Source: WHSW01 sp963767475 (GTDB lineage Bacteria; Actinomycetota; Thermoleophilia; Solirubrobacterales; 70-9). From it: DNA of 64,000 nucleotides. Position 1 is the first letter of the stretch, and every line of letters begins with the position of its first letter. The notes below the pieces were generated by a model, which ran no database searches, was not told the origin of the DNA, and saw only the letters and a program-made list of their open reading frames with translations. Below, piece by piece: positions 9,431 through 16,818 of this stretch. Made by a program: the position numbers and the translations under genes. The stretch is from NCBI GenBank assembly GCA_963767475.1, contig CAVYEI010000002.1:62001-126000 (forward strand), read 5' to 3'.

Positions 9431-10390
9431 TCAGCCGCAGGCTTGTGAGGCGGGCAGCGAGAGTCCCGAGACGAGAGCGCAGAAGGAGGCCCTCGCCGCG
9501 GCGGGATCGTCGTAGTCCTCCATATCGGAGACGAGCTCGTCGACCCAATCCGGGAGCGAGTCGAGCTCGTCGTCGATCGCCGTCAGCGCGGCGCGCACGT
9601 CGCCGCGCTCGGCTTTCGGCACCTTCGTCGAGAGCCCGCCGAGGACGGCGACCACGCCGTCGGTGTCGTCGATGATCGCCTGCAGCGAGCCGACCAGATC
9701 GGCCTTGCTCGCGGGGGTGACGTCGGCCTCCTCGGCGAGCAGCTCGAGCAGCAGCTCGGGATCGCCGTCGGCGAGCGCATCGGAAACCGAGGCGAGCATC
9801 TTCGCGCGACTCGCCTTCGCCAGCCTCTCGGCCCGCTTGAGCAGCTTGTCGATCGTGCTCGAGCGCAGCTCGGCGCTGGCGTCCAGCGCGGCGACGAAGC
9901 TGGGCTGAAGGTCGCCCGACACCCAGGCGACGTCATCGGCGTACTCGAACAGGTTCTCGTCGGCCTGGTCGCCGACCGCGACCAGCGCCCGCACGCGGGC
10001 GGACCCCGCGAGCTTGGAGGCCAGCTGCTGTGCGCGTTGGGTGTGACTGAGGTTGGCGGCGATCGCCTCGAGGTCGACGGTGACGGCGTCATCCGCGTCG
10101 CTGTCGTCGTCGCCCTCGTCAAAGTCTTCGCCATCGTCGTCGTCGGCGGGATCGTCGCCCTCGGTGACGTAGTCGTCGTCCTCCTCGGTCGCGGACTCGT
10201 CGCCGTCCTGCCAGACGAGCTTCAGCGCGCCGGCGGCCTGGCGCAACTCGGAGCGCACCTGGGCCTGCTTGCGGGCATCGGCCGAGCCGGGCACGACAAG
10301 CAGGGCGAGCAGCACCACCAGGATCACGGCGGCAAAGGCAAAGCCGGCCAGCTCGAGTCTGCTTCTGAAGGCGATCATGCCTCCCCCCAT
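9431..10390 (-). CDS. Exported or membrane-anchored protein with acidic linker, unknown function
   Basis: Not recognised. The 319-residue product starts with a single hydrophobic segment (about residues 12-34), then a short KQAQVRSELRQ region, an extremely acidic low-complexity stretch at about 62-100 made of Asp, Glu and Gly, and a helical C-terminal domain of about 210 residues ending in a Cys pair (SFCALV and QACG). An uncleaved N-terminal anchor with the rest outside the membrane is likely. ATG 10378 is an alternative start four codons in; the purine run GGGGGGAGG lies directly before it, but the spacing of 1 nt is poor. Possibly co-transcribed with glpK. Confidence 0.6.
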   Translation of the reverse strand: MGGGMIAFRSRLELAGFAFAAVILVVLLALLVVPGSADARKQAQVRSELRQAAGALKLVWQDGDESATEEDDDYVTEGDDPADDDDGEDFDEGDDDSDADDAVTVDLEAIAANLSHTQRAQQLASKLAGSARVRALVAVGDQADENLFEYADDVAWVSGDLQPSFVAALDASAELRSSTIDKLLKRAERLAKASRAKMLASVSDALADGDPELLLELLAEEADVTPASKADLVGSLQAIIDDTDGVVAVLGGLSTKVPKAERGDVRAALTAIDDELDSLPDWVDELVSDMEDYDDPAAARASFCALVSGLSLPASQACG

Positions 10391-10423
10391 CGGCCCGGCC
10401 CCGAGCAGTCGTTAGTTGCGCAG

Positions 10424-11119
10424 CTATGCGTGGCCGGACCGGCCGCCGCGGCGCGCCCACCAAACACGGGAGAAGTCGCGAAGCTGGTGGCCGCGGTGAA
10501 CGAACCCGGCCAGCGTGCGGCCGGTGGCGCGATGCTCGAGATCGAGCTCGACTTCGGCCACCCGGTACCCGGCACGAACGGCGTCGACGGTGATCCCGAT
10601 CTCCATCCCGTAGCCGGTGGCGAACGGCAGCACCGCTCGCAGCACCTCGCCTCGCATCGCCCGCTGGCCGGAGATCGGCGCCGCGGCCTCATAGCCGCAG
10701 CGGCTGCGGATCGCCCAGCGGGCAAAGCGCAGCGCGATCCCGAACCCGCCGCCGACGCGACGGCGAAAGGCGGCCACGGCGAGATCGCACTCCCCCGCCT
10801 CGACCGCTTCGACCAGGGGGCGTAGCTTCGCCGCCGAGGCGCCGAGGTCGCCGTCGCAGACGAGCACCAGCTGCGGCTCGGGTGTGTCGGTGAGCGCCGC
10901 CTGCGCCGCCGCGCTCATGTTGCCGCCCTTGCCGTGCGGCTTGCCGCGGCTGACGACACGGGCTCCATGTTGGAGCGCCACCTCCGATGTCCCGTCGGTT
11001 GAGGCGTCGTCGGCGACCCAGATCTCGGCCCCGGGAAAGGCGCCGGCGAGCCCGTCGACGCTCGACCCGATCCGGTCCGCCTCGTTACGGGCGGCGATTA
11101 TCACCAGCAGGTTCGTCAT
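10424..11119 (-). CDS. Family 2 glycosyltransferase (dolichyl/polyprenyl-phosphate type)
   Basis: A 231-residue GT-A fold enzyme. Visible motifs are VIIAARNEADRI near the N-terminus, the nucleotide-binding DDASTDGT, GKGGNMSAAAQ, and the metal-binding Asp pair in VCDGDLGAS. A later GQRAMRGEVL and GYGMEIG match the acceptor half of DPM1/GtrB-like enzymes, although no C-terminal membrane helices follow. It probably moves a sugar from a nucleotide donor to a lipid or polymer acceptor. I chose ATG 11119 because the conserved fold begins directly there. Divergent from the biotinyl-domain gene across 33 bp. Confidence 0.85.
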   Translation of the reverse strand: MTNLLVIIAARNEADRIGSSVDGLAGAFPGAEIWVADDASTDGTSEVALQHGARVVSRGKPHGKGGNMSAAAQAALTDTPEPQLVLVCDGDLGASAAKLRPLVEAVEAGECDLAVAAFRRRVGGGFGIALRFARWAIRSRCGYEAAAPISGQRAMRGEVLRAVLPFATGYGMEIGITVDAVRAGYRVAEVELDLEHRATGRTLAGFVHRGHQLRDFSRVWWARRGGRSGHA

Positions 11120-11137
11120 CGGGTCGGGCGCTGGAAG

Positions 11138-11143
11138 TATTGT
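11138..11143 (+). promoter_or_regulatory. -10 box TATTGT for the biotinyl-domain gene
   Basis: TANNNT hexamer ending 9 nt before ATG 11153 in a 33-bp divergent gap; no Shine-Dalgarno follows, so a very short or absent leader is likely. Confidence 0.5.
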
Positions 11144-11152
11144 CCCCGCCCG

Positions 11153-11365
11153 ATGACGGATGTCGAAGCACACATCACCGGGACGGTCTGGAAGATCGAG
11201 GTCGGCGTCGGCGACGAGGTCTCCGACGGGGACACCGTGGTCATCCTCGAGTCGATGAAGATGGAGATGCCGGTCGAGGTCGAGGACGACGGCGTGGTCA
11301 AGGAGATCCGCTGCGCGGAGGGCCAGTCGGTCCAGGAGGGCGACGTCCTCGTCGTCCTCGAATGA
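11153..11365 (+). CDS. Free-standing biotinyl (BCCP-like) domain protein
   Basis: A 70-residue protein that is only a biotin/lipoyl attachment domain. The biotinylation site is K36 in ESMKMEMP, the canonical E-[SA]-M-K-M motif, framed by two half-barrel repeats (VGDEVSDGDTV and EGQSVQEGDVLVVLE). It would be the carboxyl carrier of an acyl-CoA or related carboxylase whose other subunits are encoded elsewhere. Its TGA overlaps the ATG of the crotonase gene (ATGA, 11362-11365), so the two are translationally coupled. Modification would use biotin made by the bio genes in this window. Confidence 0.93.
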   Translation: MTDVEAHITGTVWKIEVGVGDEVSDGDTVVILESMKMEMPVEVEDDGVVKEIRCAEGQSVQEGDVLVVLE

Positions 11366-12165
11366 CCGAGCTGGCGTCCGGCAGGCTCCTCCTCGACAGG
11401 CCGGCCGAGGCGGTCGCCCGTCTGACCCTCAACAACCCGGAGAAGCGCAACCCGCTCGACCACGAGGTGCTCGACGCGATCGCCGCGACGCTGCCGCAGC
11501 TCGCCGAGGGGATCGAGACCCGCTGCATCGTGATCACCGGGACCGGGCGCGCGTTCTCGGCCGGATACGACATCGGGGCGATTCCCGAGCAGTCGTTCGA
11601 GCAGGACGCCGAGGCCCTCGTGGCCCACCCCTTCCAGGCGGCGATGGAGGCGATCAGCTCCCATCCGTATCCGGTTGTGGCGGCGATCAACGGTCATTGC
11701 CTCGGCGGCGGGCTCGAGCTCGCCGTCCGCTGTGACATTCGCATCTGCGCCGCCGGCGCGAAGCTCGGCATGCCACCGGCGAAGCTCGGCCTGATCTACA
11801 GCCACACCGGGCTCGAGCGCTTCATCGACGTCGTCGGCGTCGCCTACACGCGCGAGCTCTTCCTCACCGGCCGCAACGTCCCGGCCGACCGCGCCGAGCG
11901 CATCGGGCTCGTCAGCTGGACGGTCGCCGACGACGAGCTCGCTTCCGCGGCGGTCGAACTCGCCTCCGAGGTCGCCGCCGGCGCGCCGCTCTCGATCACC
12001 GGCAACAAGCAGGCGATCGAGACCCTGGCGCGGTTCCCGCGGCTGACGCCCGAGCAGGAGCAGGAGCTGATCGAGCTGCGCCAGTCCTGCTTTGCCTCCG
12101 AGGACTTCGGCGAGGGCATCCGCGCCTTCGCCGAGAAGCGCAAGCCCGAGTGGCGGGGGAAATAG
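11362..12165 (+). CDS. Enoyl-CoA hydratase/isomerase (crotonase) family protein
   Basis: A 267-residue crotonase. The first oxyanion-hole segment is GRAFSAGYDI and the second is NGHCLGGGLELAVRCDIRI; LGMPPAKLGLIYSHTG follows where hydratases carry catalytic residues. One of the two usual hydratase glutamates is not evident, so decarboxylase, isomerase or hydrolase activity is also possible. The frame stays open upstream, but ATG 11362 is chosen because it overlaps the stop of the biotinyl-domain gene and begins the family-like sequence. Its pairing with a biotinyl carrier suggests a carboxylation or decarboxylation route for acyl-CoAs (inference). Confidence 0.88.
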   Translation: MTELASGRLLLDRPAEAVARLTLNNPEKRNPLDHEVLDAIAATLPQLAEGIETRCIVITGTGRAFSAGYDIGAIPEQSFEQDAEALVAHPFQAAMEAISSHPYPVVAAINGHCLGGGLELAVRCDIRICAAGAKLGMPPAKLGLIYSHTGLERFIDVVGVAYTRELFLTGRNVPADRAERIGLVSWTVADDELASAAVELASEVAAGAPLSITGNKQAIETLARFPRLTPEQEQELIELRQSCFASEDFGEGIRAFAEKRKPEWRGK

Positions 12166-12172
12166 CCGGGGC

Positions 12173-12178
12173 TACCCT
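12173..12178 (+). promoter_or_regulatory. -10 box TACCCT for the HTH protein gene
   Basis: TANNNT hexamer ending 6 nt before GTG 12185, exactly the spacing of a leaderless start. It supports the GTG as start rather than in-frame codons inside the crotonase gene. Confidence 0.5.
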
Positions 12179-12184
12179 CGACCG

Positions 12185-12481
12185 GTGACGCTTCTCGGGA
12201 TCCTCGTCGCCTGCATCATGTTCGCGCTCCTGATCCGGGTGCTGGTTCAGACCTACGGTGAACGGGCCCCGGAGAAGCCACGGATCGCGATCGACCCGGA
12301 GTCGGAGTACTGGCTGACGCTGGGCGAGGTGGCGGTGCTGCTGGAGACGGCCGAGGACGACGTCATGAATCTGGTCGAGCGCGGCGGGATCCCCTTCTAC
12401 GCCGTCGCCGGCGGCAACCGCTCGAATCCCGAGACCTACCGCTTCGACCGCGACGAGATCGACGGCTGGGTGATCGGCTAG
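12185..12481 (+). CDS. Small membrane-anchored protein with excisionase-like HTH domain
   Basis: A 98-residue protein. Residues 1-21 form one transmembrane helix (LLGILVACIMFALLIRVLV). After a short linker, residues about 40-96 (YWLTLGEVAVLLETAEDDV to RFDRDEIDGWV) follow the MerR/excisionase-type winged-HTH pattern in which a helix pair is followed by a small wing and the DEIDxW ending. A DNA-binding fold attached to the membrane is unusual; it may instead act in protein binding. Start is GTG 12185. The 3' end overlaps the convergent sulfatase gene by 4 bp. Confidence 0.75.
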   Translation: MTLLGILVACIMFALLIRVLVQTYGERAPEKPRIAIDPESEYWLTLGEVAVLLETAEDDVMNLVERGGIPFYAVAGGNRSNPETYRFDRDEIDGWVIG

Positions 12482-14067
12482 CTGCAGTAGTGGCCGCTGG
12501 CGGGCTCGGGGTCGCGGCCCTCGATCCCGGCGCAGTCGGCGAGCTCGGCCGTGGTCTCGGAGAGACGACTCACGGCCGCCTCGGTCGCCGGGCTCTGCGG
12601 TGAGGCGGCGGCGAGGTTTTCGAGCTCGAAAGGATCGCTCGCGGTGTCGTACAGCTCGACCACCGGCGGCGTCCTCTCAACGCAGGTTCCGAGCCCCGGG
12701 GTGGGGACCACCGTGTGCTCGATGTAGAGCCAGTTGCGGTCGCGAACGCCCTGGAACCTGCAGGAGATCCCCCGGTCGATGTCCTTGAGCGCCTCGACGT
12801 TGAGGTTGAGCTCCTGCAGCAGCGGACGGTTCGCGGGCCATTCGCTGTCCTCCCCCGACAAGAGGCCGACGAGCGAGCGCCCGTCCATAACCCGGCACTC
12901 GCTCTCGGAGATGCAGGACGGGGAGCCGGCGAGATCGACGATCGTCGGCGCGAGGTCGATGTTCGAGGTCGGCTCGCTGATCTGTGGGACGACGGGGTTA
13001 CCGCCGCGGTACTTCTCCGGCACCAGCATCGCCATCGGCATGTGCGCCGCCTCGTCGTAGGCCAGGCCCTTGCCGCCCGGGAGCCGGTGCTCGCCGTGGA
13101 AGGTGCCGTTGTCGGAGGCGAAGATGACCACCGTGTCGTCCATCTCTCCCGAGTCCTCGATCGCCTGCATGATCTTCCCGATGCTGCGGTCGAGGCTCCG
13201 CAGCGCCTCGAGCCGGCACTCGTAGCGCAGCGCCAGCAGGTCGAGTTGCTCCTGGGTGAGCTTGCTCTTGCCGGCGACGAAATCCGGCTTGTCGGAGACG
13301 TCGGTCTCGTTGATCGAGGGCGAGTTCGGCAATCCCACTCCCTCGAAGCGGCGTTCGTCCTGCGGCCCGGGGACCGCCTCGCCCCCGCAGCGCCCGGGGC
13401 TCAGCGCGCGCTCGGCCTCGACGTGGGGAGCGAACTCGTTGATCTGCAGGTAATAAGGCTGATCGTCGGCCGAGAACTGGTCGATCAGATCGATCGACGT
13501 CTTCGCGATCCAATCGGTGATGTACTGGCGAAAGGTGCGCTTCTCGCCGTTCTGCGAGGCCTTGAAGTGGTAGTAGCCGTGCGCGCCTACGAGGCCGTGC
13601 CACTTGTCCCAGCCCGGCGGGACCTCCTCGTGGACCTCGACGGTCTTCTCGTAGCCGTTCAGCCACTTGCCGACCGCCCCGGTCTCGTAGCCGACGGTCT
13701 GCAACCAGGCCGGGAGGATGTTCTCGGGCTCGCGCAGCAGGGCGTAGCCGGGCACGTTCGAGAGCACTCCGTTGTTGTGGCCGTACTGGCCGGTGAGCCC
13801 CGCCGCGCGCGACGGGCAGCAAAGCGGTGTGGCCGCGAAGTAGTTGGTGAACTCGGTGCCCGGGTCGGCGATCAGCTTCCGGGTCCGGCGCATGTAGCGG
13901 CGGTTGAACTGCTTCAGGTTCTGGTCGTCGGTGAGGATGAAGACGAAGTTCGGCTGGCTGCCGTAGACCGGGTCGGCCGTCGGCTCGTACTCGTCACCGC
14001 CACCGCAGGCGCCGACGAGCGCCGCGACCGCACCCGCGATCGCGACCGCGAACGCCAGCCGCCTCAC
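12478..14067 (-). CDS. Sulfatase, secreted lipoprotein
   Basis: A 529-residue sulfatase of the alkaline-phosphatase superfamily. A lipobox ending ALVGAC places the lipidated Cys at residue 21. Metal-binding LTDDQN is at about 45-50, and the C-x-P-S-R signature CCPSR (C83-R87), followed by TGQYGHNNG, marks C83 as the residue converted to formylglycine. VIFASDNGTFHGEH supplies further metal ligands. Substrates may be sulfated glycans or other sulfate esters. The start is GTG 14067, overlapping the stop of the upstream sulfatase gene by 4 bp (GTGA), so the pair is translationally coupled. Confidence 0.92.
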   Translation of the reverse strand: MRRLAFAVAIAGAVAALVGACGGGDEYEPTADPVYGSQPNFVFILTDDQNLKQFNRRYMRRTRKLIADPGTEFTNYFAATPLCCPSRAAGLTGQYGHNNGVLSNVPGYALLREPENILPAWLQTVGYETGAVGKWLNGYEKTVEVHEEVPPGWDKWHGLVGAHGYYHFKASQNGEKRTFRQYITDWIAKTSIDLIDQFSADDQPYYLQINEFAPHVEAERALSPGRCGGEAVPGPQDERRFEGVGLPNSPSINETDVSDKPDFVAGKSKLTQEQLDLLALRYECRLEALRSLDRSIGKIMQAIEDSGEMDDTVVIFASDNGTFHGEHRLPGGKGLAYDEAAHMPMAMLVPEKYRGGNPVVPQISEPTSNIDLAPTIVDLAGSPSCISESECRVMDGRSLVGLLSGEDSEWPANRPLLQELNLNVEALKDIDRGISCRFQGVRDRNWLYIEHTVVPTPGLGTCVERTPPVVELYDTASDPFELENLAAASPQSPATEAAVSRLSETTAELADCAGIEGRDPEPASGHYCS

Positions 14068-15884
14068 TTGCAGGCCTTGACATTCACGGACTGAGCCAGT
14101 CGACGGCCGTCGTCGAACAGCGCCTGGGCCGTAACCGTGGCGGCCTGCGGTAGCTCATCTCGGATTGCCGCGTCGGGAATCGCGATCTCGAACGGGGCGA
14201 TCGTGTCGTCCCCTACGGGGACCCCGCCAGCGCGGAAGGAGACGCCGACGATCTCGTCCTCCTGGGGACTGGTGAACCTGGCTGCGACCGGGGGCGCCAC
14301 GCAGCCATTCTTGCCAACTCCGCCGTTGGTGAGTGTGAGCTCGCCCGACGGCGCGCCGCGGCAGTCGTCGCCGGCACAGTCGATCAGGTCGTCGAGCTCC
14401 TGGCCGAGCTCGAGCACGACGCTCAGGTACGCCGGGTCGTTGGCCAGGTTGTTGAGCTGGTACGGGTCGGCGTAGGTGTCGTAGAGCTCCTTCTGCGGCA
14501 GCGCCGGGTTCTTGTCGCCGTCCCACTCCGTGTACAGGTAGCGCGAGGTGCGCACGCCGAGGATCTGCTCGCCGGCATAGGCCTCGAACAGGATCGCGCG
14601 GCCGCGCTCGAGCTTCGGGTTGAGCAGGCTCGGCATCAGCGATTGCCCGTCCTGGAGCAGGCCGGGGCTGGCGCCGCTGAGCTCGAGGATGGTCGAGGTC
14701 AGGTCGGCGTTGACGACCACGTCCTGGGAGCTCTCCCCATGCGGGATGCCCGGCCCGCGGACCATGAACGGCACCCGCGCCGACTCCTCGTAGAGGTAGC
14801 GCTTGTTGTCGCGGATTCGGTGCTCGCCGCGGAGGAAGCCGTTGTCGGACAAGAAGAAGACGTAGGTGTTCTGCTTGATCCCGTCGCGCTCGATCTCGTT
14901 GATCAACGCGCCGACGCTCTCATCGACCGCCAGCAGCGACTCCCAGGCGCAGCGGCGCTTTCGCAGCGTGTCCGAGATCTGCCCCTCGGTCAAGGGTTGC
15001 TTCTCGGCGATCGTGCTCGGCTTGTCGGTGACGTCGGCCTCGTTGAACGAGGGCGGCAGGGTGTTGTTGAACTTGCCCTTCAGCGTCGCGAGGTGGCGCG
15101 GGGCCGGGACGGCGGCGCGGTTGCAGGATTTCCCGGGTTCGCCACCGCCTCCGCCGTGCGGGGCGGCGTAGCCGAGCTCGAGGTAGAACGGGGTCTGCGC
15201 CCTGGCGTTGGCGCGGATGAAGCGCTTCGCCTTGCTGGTGAACTTGTCGGTGCTGTAGTCCTCCTCGGCGTCCGTGTACTGCTTCAGGACGCCGTTCTGG
15301 TTCAGGGTGTAGTTGAAGTACTGGGCGCGTGACGGCGCCAGCACGTGCCAGTCGTCCCAGCCCTTGGGGACGTCGCTGGGAACGGTGCCGTACTCGTCGG
15401 GCTCGGCATAGCCGTTCTCGAACTTGCCCACGTAGGAGGTCTCGTAGCCGGCCGCCTGCAGCCAAAGCGGCAGGTAGTTGTCGCCGTGCAGCTCGTTGAA
15501 GACGCCGTAGCCGCCATCGGGCGGGGAGTTCGAGAGCACGTTGTGGTTGTGGGCGTATTGGCCGGTGAAGATCGTCGTCCGCGCCGGGCAGCAGAGCGGG
15601 AAGTTGTCGTAGAAGCGCTTCATCGTCACGCCCTTGCGCTTGATCTCCTTGCCGACGATCTTCATCACCCGCATCGAGCGCGACTCCTGGTCGTCGGTGA
15701 GCAGAACGATGATGTTCGGCTTCGCCGTCACCTGGGCGCCCGCGCTCGGCGGCTGGGCAGCGGGCAGGCCGAGCCCGAGCCCGATCGCGGCGGCGAGCAC
15801 GAGCAGCGCGCCGCCGGCCGCGATTAGTCGCGGCCGCCGTCGGATCGAATCGATCGGCGCTTGTACGGGCACTCGGGGGCTCAT
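14064..15884 (-). CDS. Sulfatase, secreted or membrane-anchored
   Basis: A 606-residue paralogue of the downstream sulfatase. An N-terminal IRRRPR followed by an Ala/Leu/Gly helix (about residues 20-45) is a signal anchor, possibly Tat-like but without a clear twin-Arg consensus. Catalytic features are LLTDDQE (about 61-67), CCPAR (C98-R102, C98 the formylglycine precursor), TGQYAHNHN and FFLSDNGFLRGEHR. The C-terminal 80 residues form an extra beta-rich domain (VAARFTSPQEDEIVGVSFRA) absent in the partner. I chose ATG 15884 over an upstream TTG at 15953. No formylglycine-generating enzyme gene is in the window. Confidence 0.9.
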   Translation of the reverse strand: MSPRVPVQAPIDSIRRRPRLIAAGGALLVLAAAIGLGLGLPAAQPPSAGAQVTAKPNIIVLLTDDQESRSMRVMKIVGKEIKRKGVTMKRFYDNFPLCCPARTTIFTGQYAHNHNVLSNSPPDGGYGVFNELHGDNYLPLWLQAAGYETSYVGKFENGYAEPDEYGTVPSDVPKGWDDWHVLAPSRAQYFNYTLNQNGVLKQYTDAEEDYSTDKFTSKAKRFIRANARAQTPFYLELGYAAPHGGGGGEPGKSCNRAAVPAPRHLATLKGKFNNTLPPSFNEADVTDKPSTIAEKQPLTEGQISDTLRKRRCAWESLLAVDESVGALINEIERDGIKQNTYVFFLSDNGFLRGEHRIRDNKRYLYEESARVPFMVRGPGIPHGESSQDVVVNADLTSTILELSGASPGLLQDGQSLMPSLLNPKLERGRAILFEAYAGEQILGVRTSRYLYTEWDGDKNPALPQKELYDTYADPYQLNNLANDPAYLSVVLELGQELDDLIDCAGDDCRGAPSGELTLTNGGVGKNGCVAPPVAARFTSPQEDEIVGVSFRAGGVPVGDDTIAPFEIAIPDAAIRDELPQAATVTAQALFDDGRRLAQSVNVKACK

Positions 15885-16014
15885 CTGAGAGCTGGCGGGC
15901 TTCCTGCCACTGGGCGTCGAAACACCTACTCCACGCTCAAGTCGCGGCTGCAAGGCTCAGGCGACGCCGGAGCGGCAGGATAGCGAGCGTTCCCCCCGGA
16001 CAATCTAAGTCCCA

Positions 16015-16020
16015 TACGGT
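16015..16020 (+). promoter_or_regulatory. -10 box TACGGT for the DNA glycosylase gene
   Basis: TANNNT hexamer ending 7 nt before ATG 16028. It makes the in-frame GTG at 16019 impossible as a transcribed start, so ATG 16028 is preferred. Confidence 0.5.
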
Positions 16021-16027
16021 GGCCTCG

Positions 16028-16651
16028 ATGAGCAAGCGCGCCGCCGACGAGCTCGCCGCCTCCGACCCGGTGATGGGCGAGCTGGTGGAGCGGCTCGGCG
16101 AGCTCAGCCTGGACACACGACGCGGCCGGCGACCCGCCGTCGACGCCTACGGGATGCTGCTGCGCAGCGTCGTCGGCCAGCAGCTCTCGGTGAAGGCGGC
16201 GGCGACGATCTACGGCCGGGTCCTGGAGCTGTTCGGCGGCACGACGCCGCCACCGGAGAAGCTGCTCGAGGTCGAGCCGCAGGTCCTGCGCGACGTCGGC
16301 CTCTCCTGGCGCAAGGTCGAGTACGTGCGCGACCTGGCCGAGCACGTGATCTCGGGTGAGCTCGAGCTCGACCGTCTCGACCAGCTCTCCGACGACGATG
16401 TCGTCGCCGAGATCACCGCTGTCCGCGGCTTCGGTGTATGGAGCGCGCAGATGTTCCTGATCTTCTTTCTCGAACGGCCCGACGTGCTTCCGACCGGCGA
16501 CCTCGGCATCCGCAAAGCGGCCCAGGTCGCCTATGAGCTGGAGGAGATGCCGTCCCCGGCGGAGCTCGAGCAGCTCGCCGAGCCGTGGCGGCCGCACCGC
16601 ACGCTCGCTTGCATCTACCTCTGGGAGAGCCTCGCGAACGAGCCGGTCTGA
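16028..16651 (+). CDS. HhH-GPD DNA glycosylase (AlkA / 3-methyladenine glycosylase family)
   Basis: A 207-residue base-excision enzyme. The helix-hairpin-helix is at about 127-145 (ITAVRGFGVWSAQMFLIF) and the catalytic aspartate is D158 in LPTGDLGIRKA. LLRSVVGQQLSVKAA near 44-58 is the typical GQQ segment of AlkA-like proteins. There is no FeS cluster Cys set, which argues against endonuclease III and MutY. It lacks the N-terminal AlkA domain of the E. coli protein and resembles the compact archaeal/actinobacterial form. Probable role: removal of alkylated purines. Confidence 0.92.
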   Translation: MSKRAADELAASDPVMGELVERLGELSLDTRRGRRPAVDAYGMLLRSVVGQQLSVKAAATIYGRVLELFGGTTPPPEKLLEVEPQVLRDVGLSWRKVEYVRDLAEHVISGELELDRLDQLSDDDVVAEITAVRGFGVWSAQMFLIFFLERPDVLPTGDLGIRKAAQVAYELEEMPSPAELEQLAEPWRPHRTLACIYLWESLANEPV

Positions 16652-16803
16652 GATCCCGCTTGCACGCGATCGGGGGAAGTTTGAGCAAGTTCTCATAGGT
16701 TTTGATAGCTTTTCGAGGGTCGTCTGACGCAAGGGAGAGCTCGGTGGGCTACCGCAACGGCTAATAGACGTATGTTCGGCTCGTAGTACGCCGACTCGCG
16801 CAC

Positions 16804-16809
16804 TAGGAT
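16804..16809 (+). promoter_or_regulatory. -10 box TAGGAT for the degenerate HD-GYP membrane protein gene
   Basis: TANNNT hexamer ending 9 nt before ATG 16819. The 150 bp upstream are unusually AT-rich for this genome (TTGAGC at 16681, GATAGC at 16704) and may hold a second promoter; the short inverted repeat TGAG-N6-CTCA sits at 16682-16695. Confidence 0.45.
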
Positions 16810-16818
16810 CAGCCTTCG

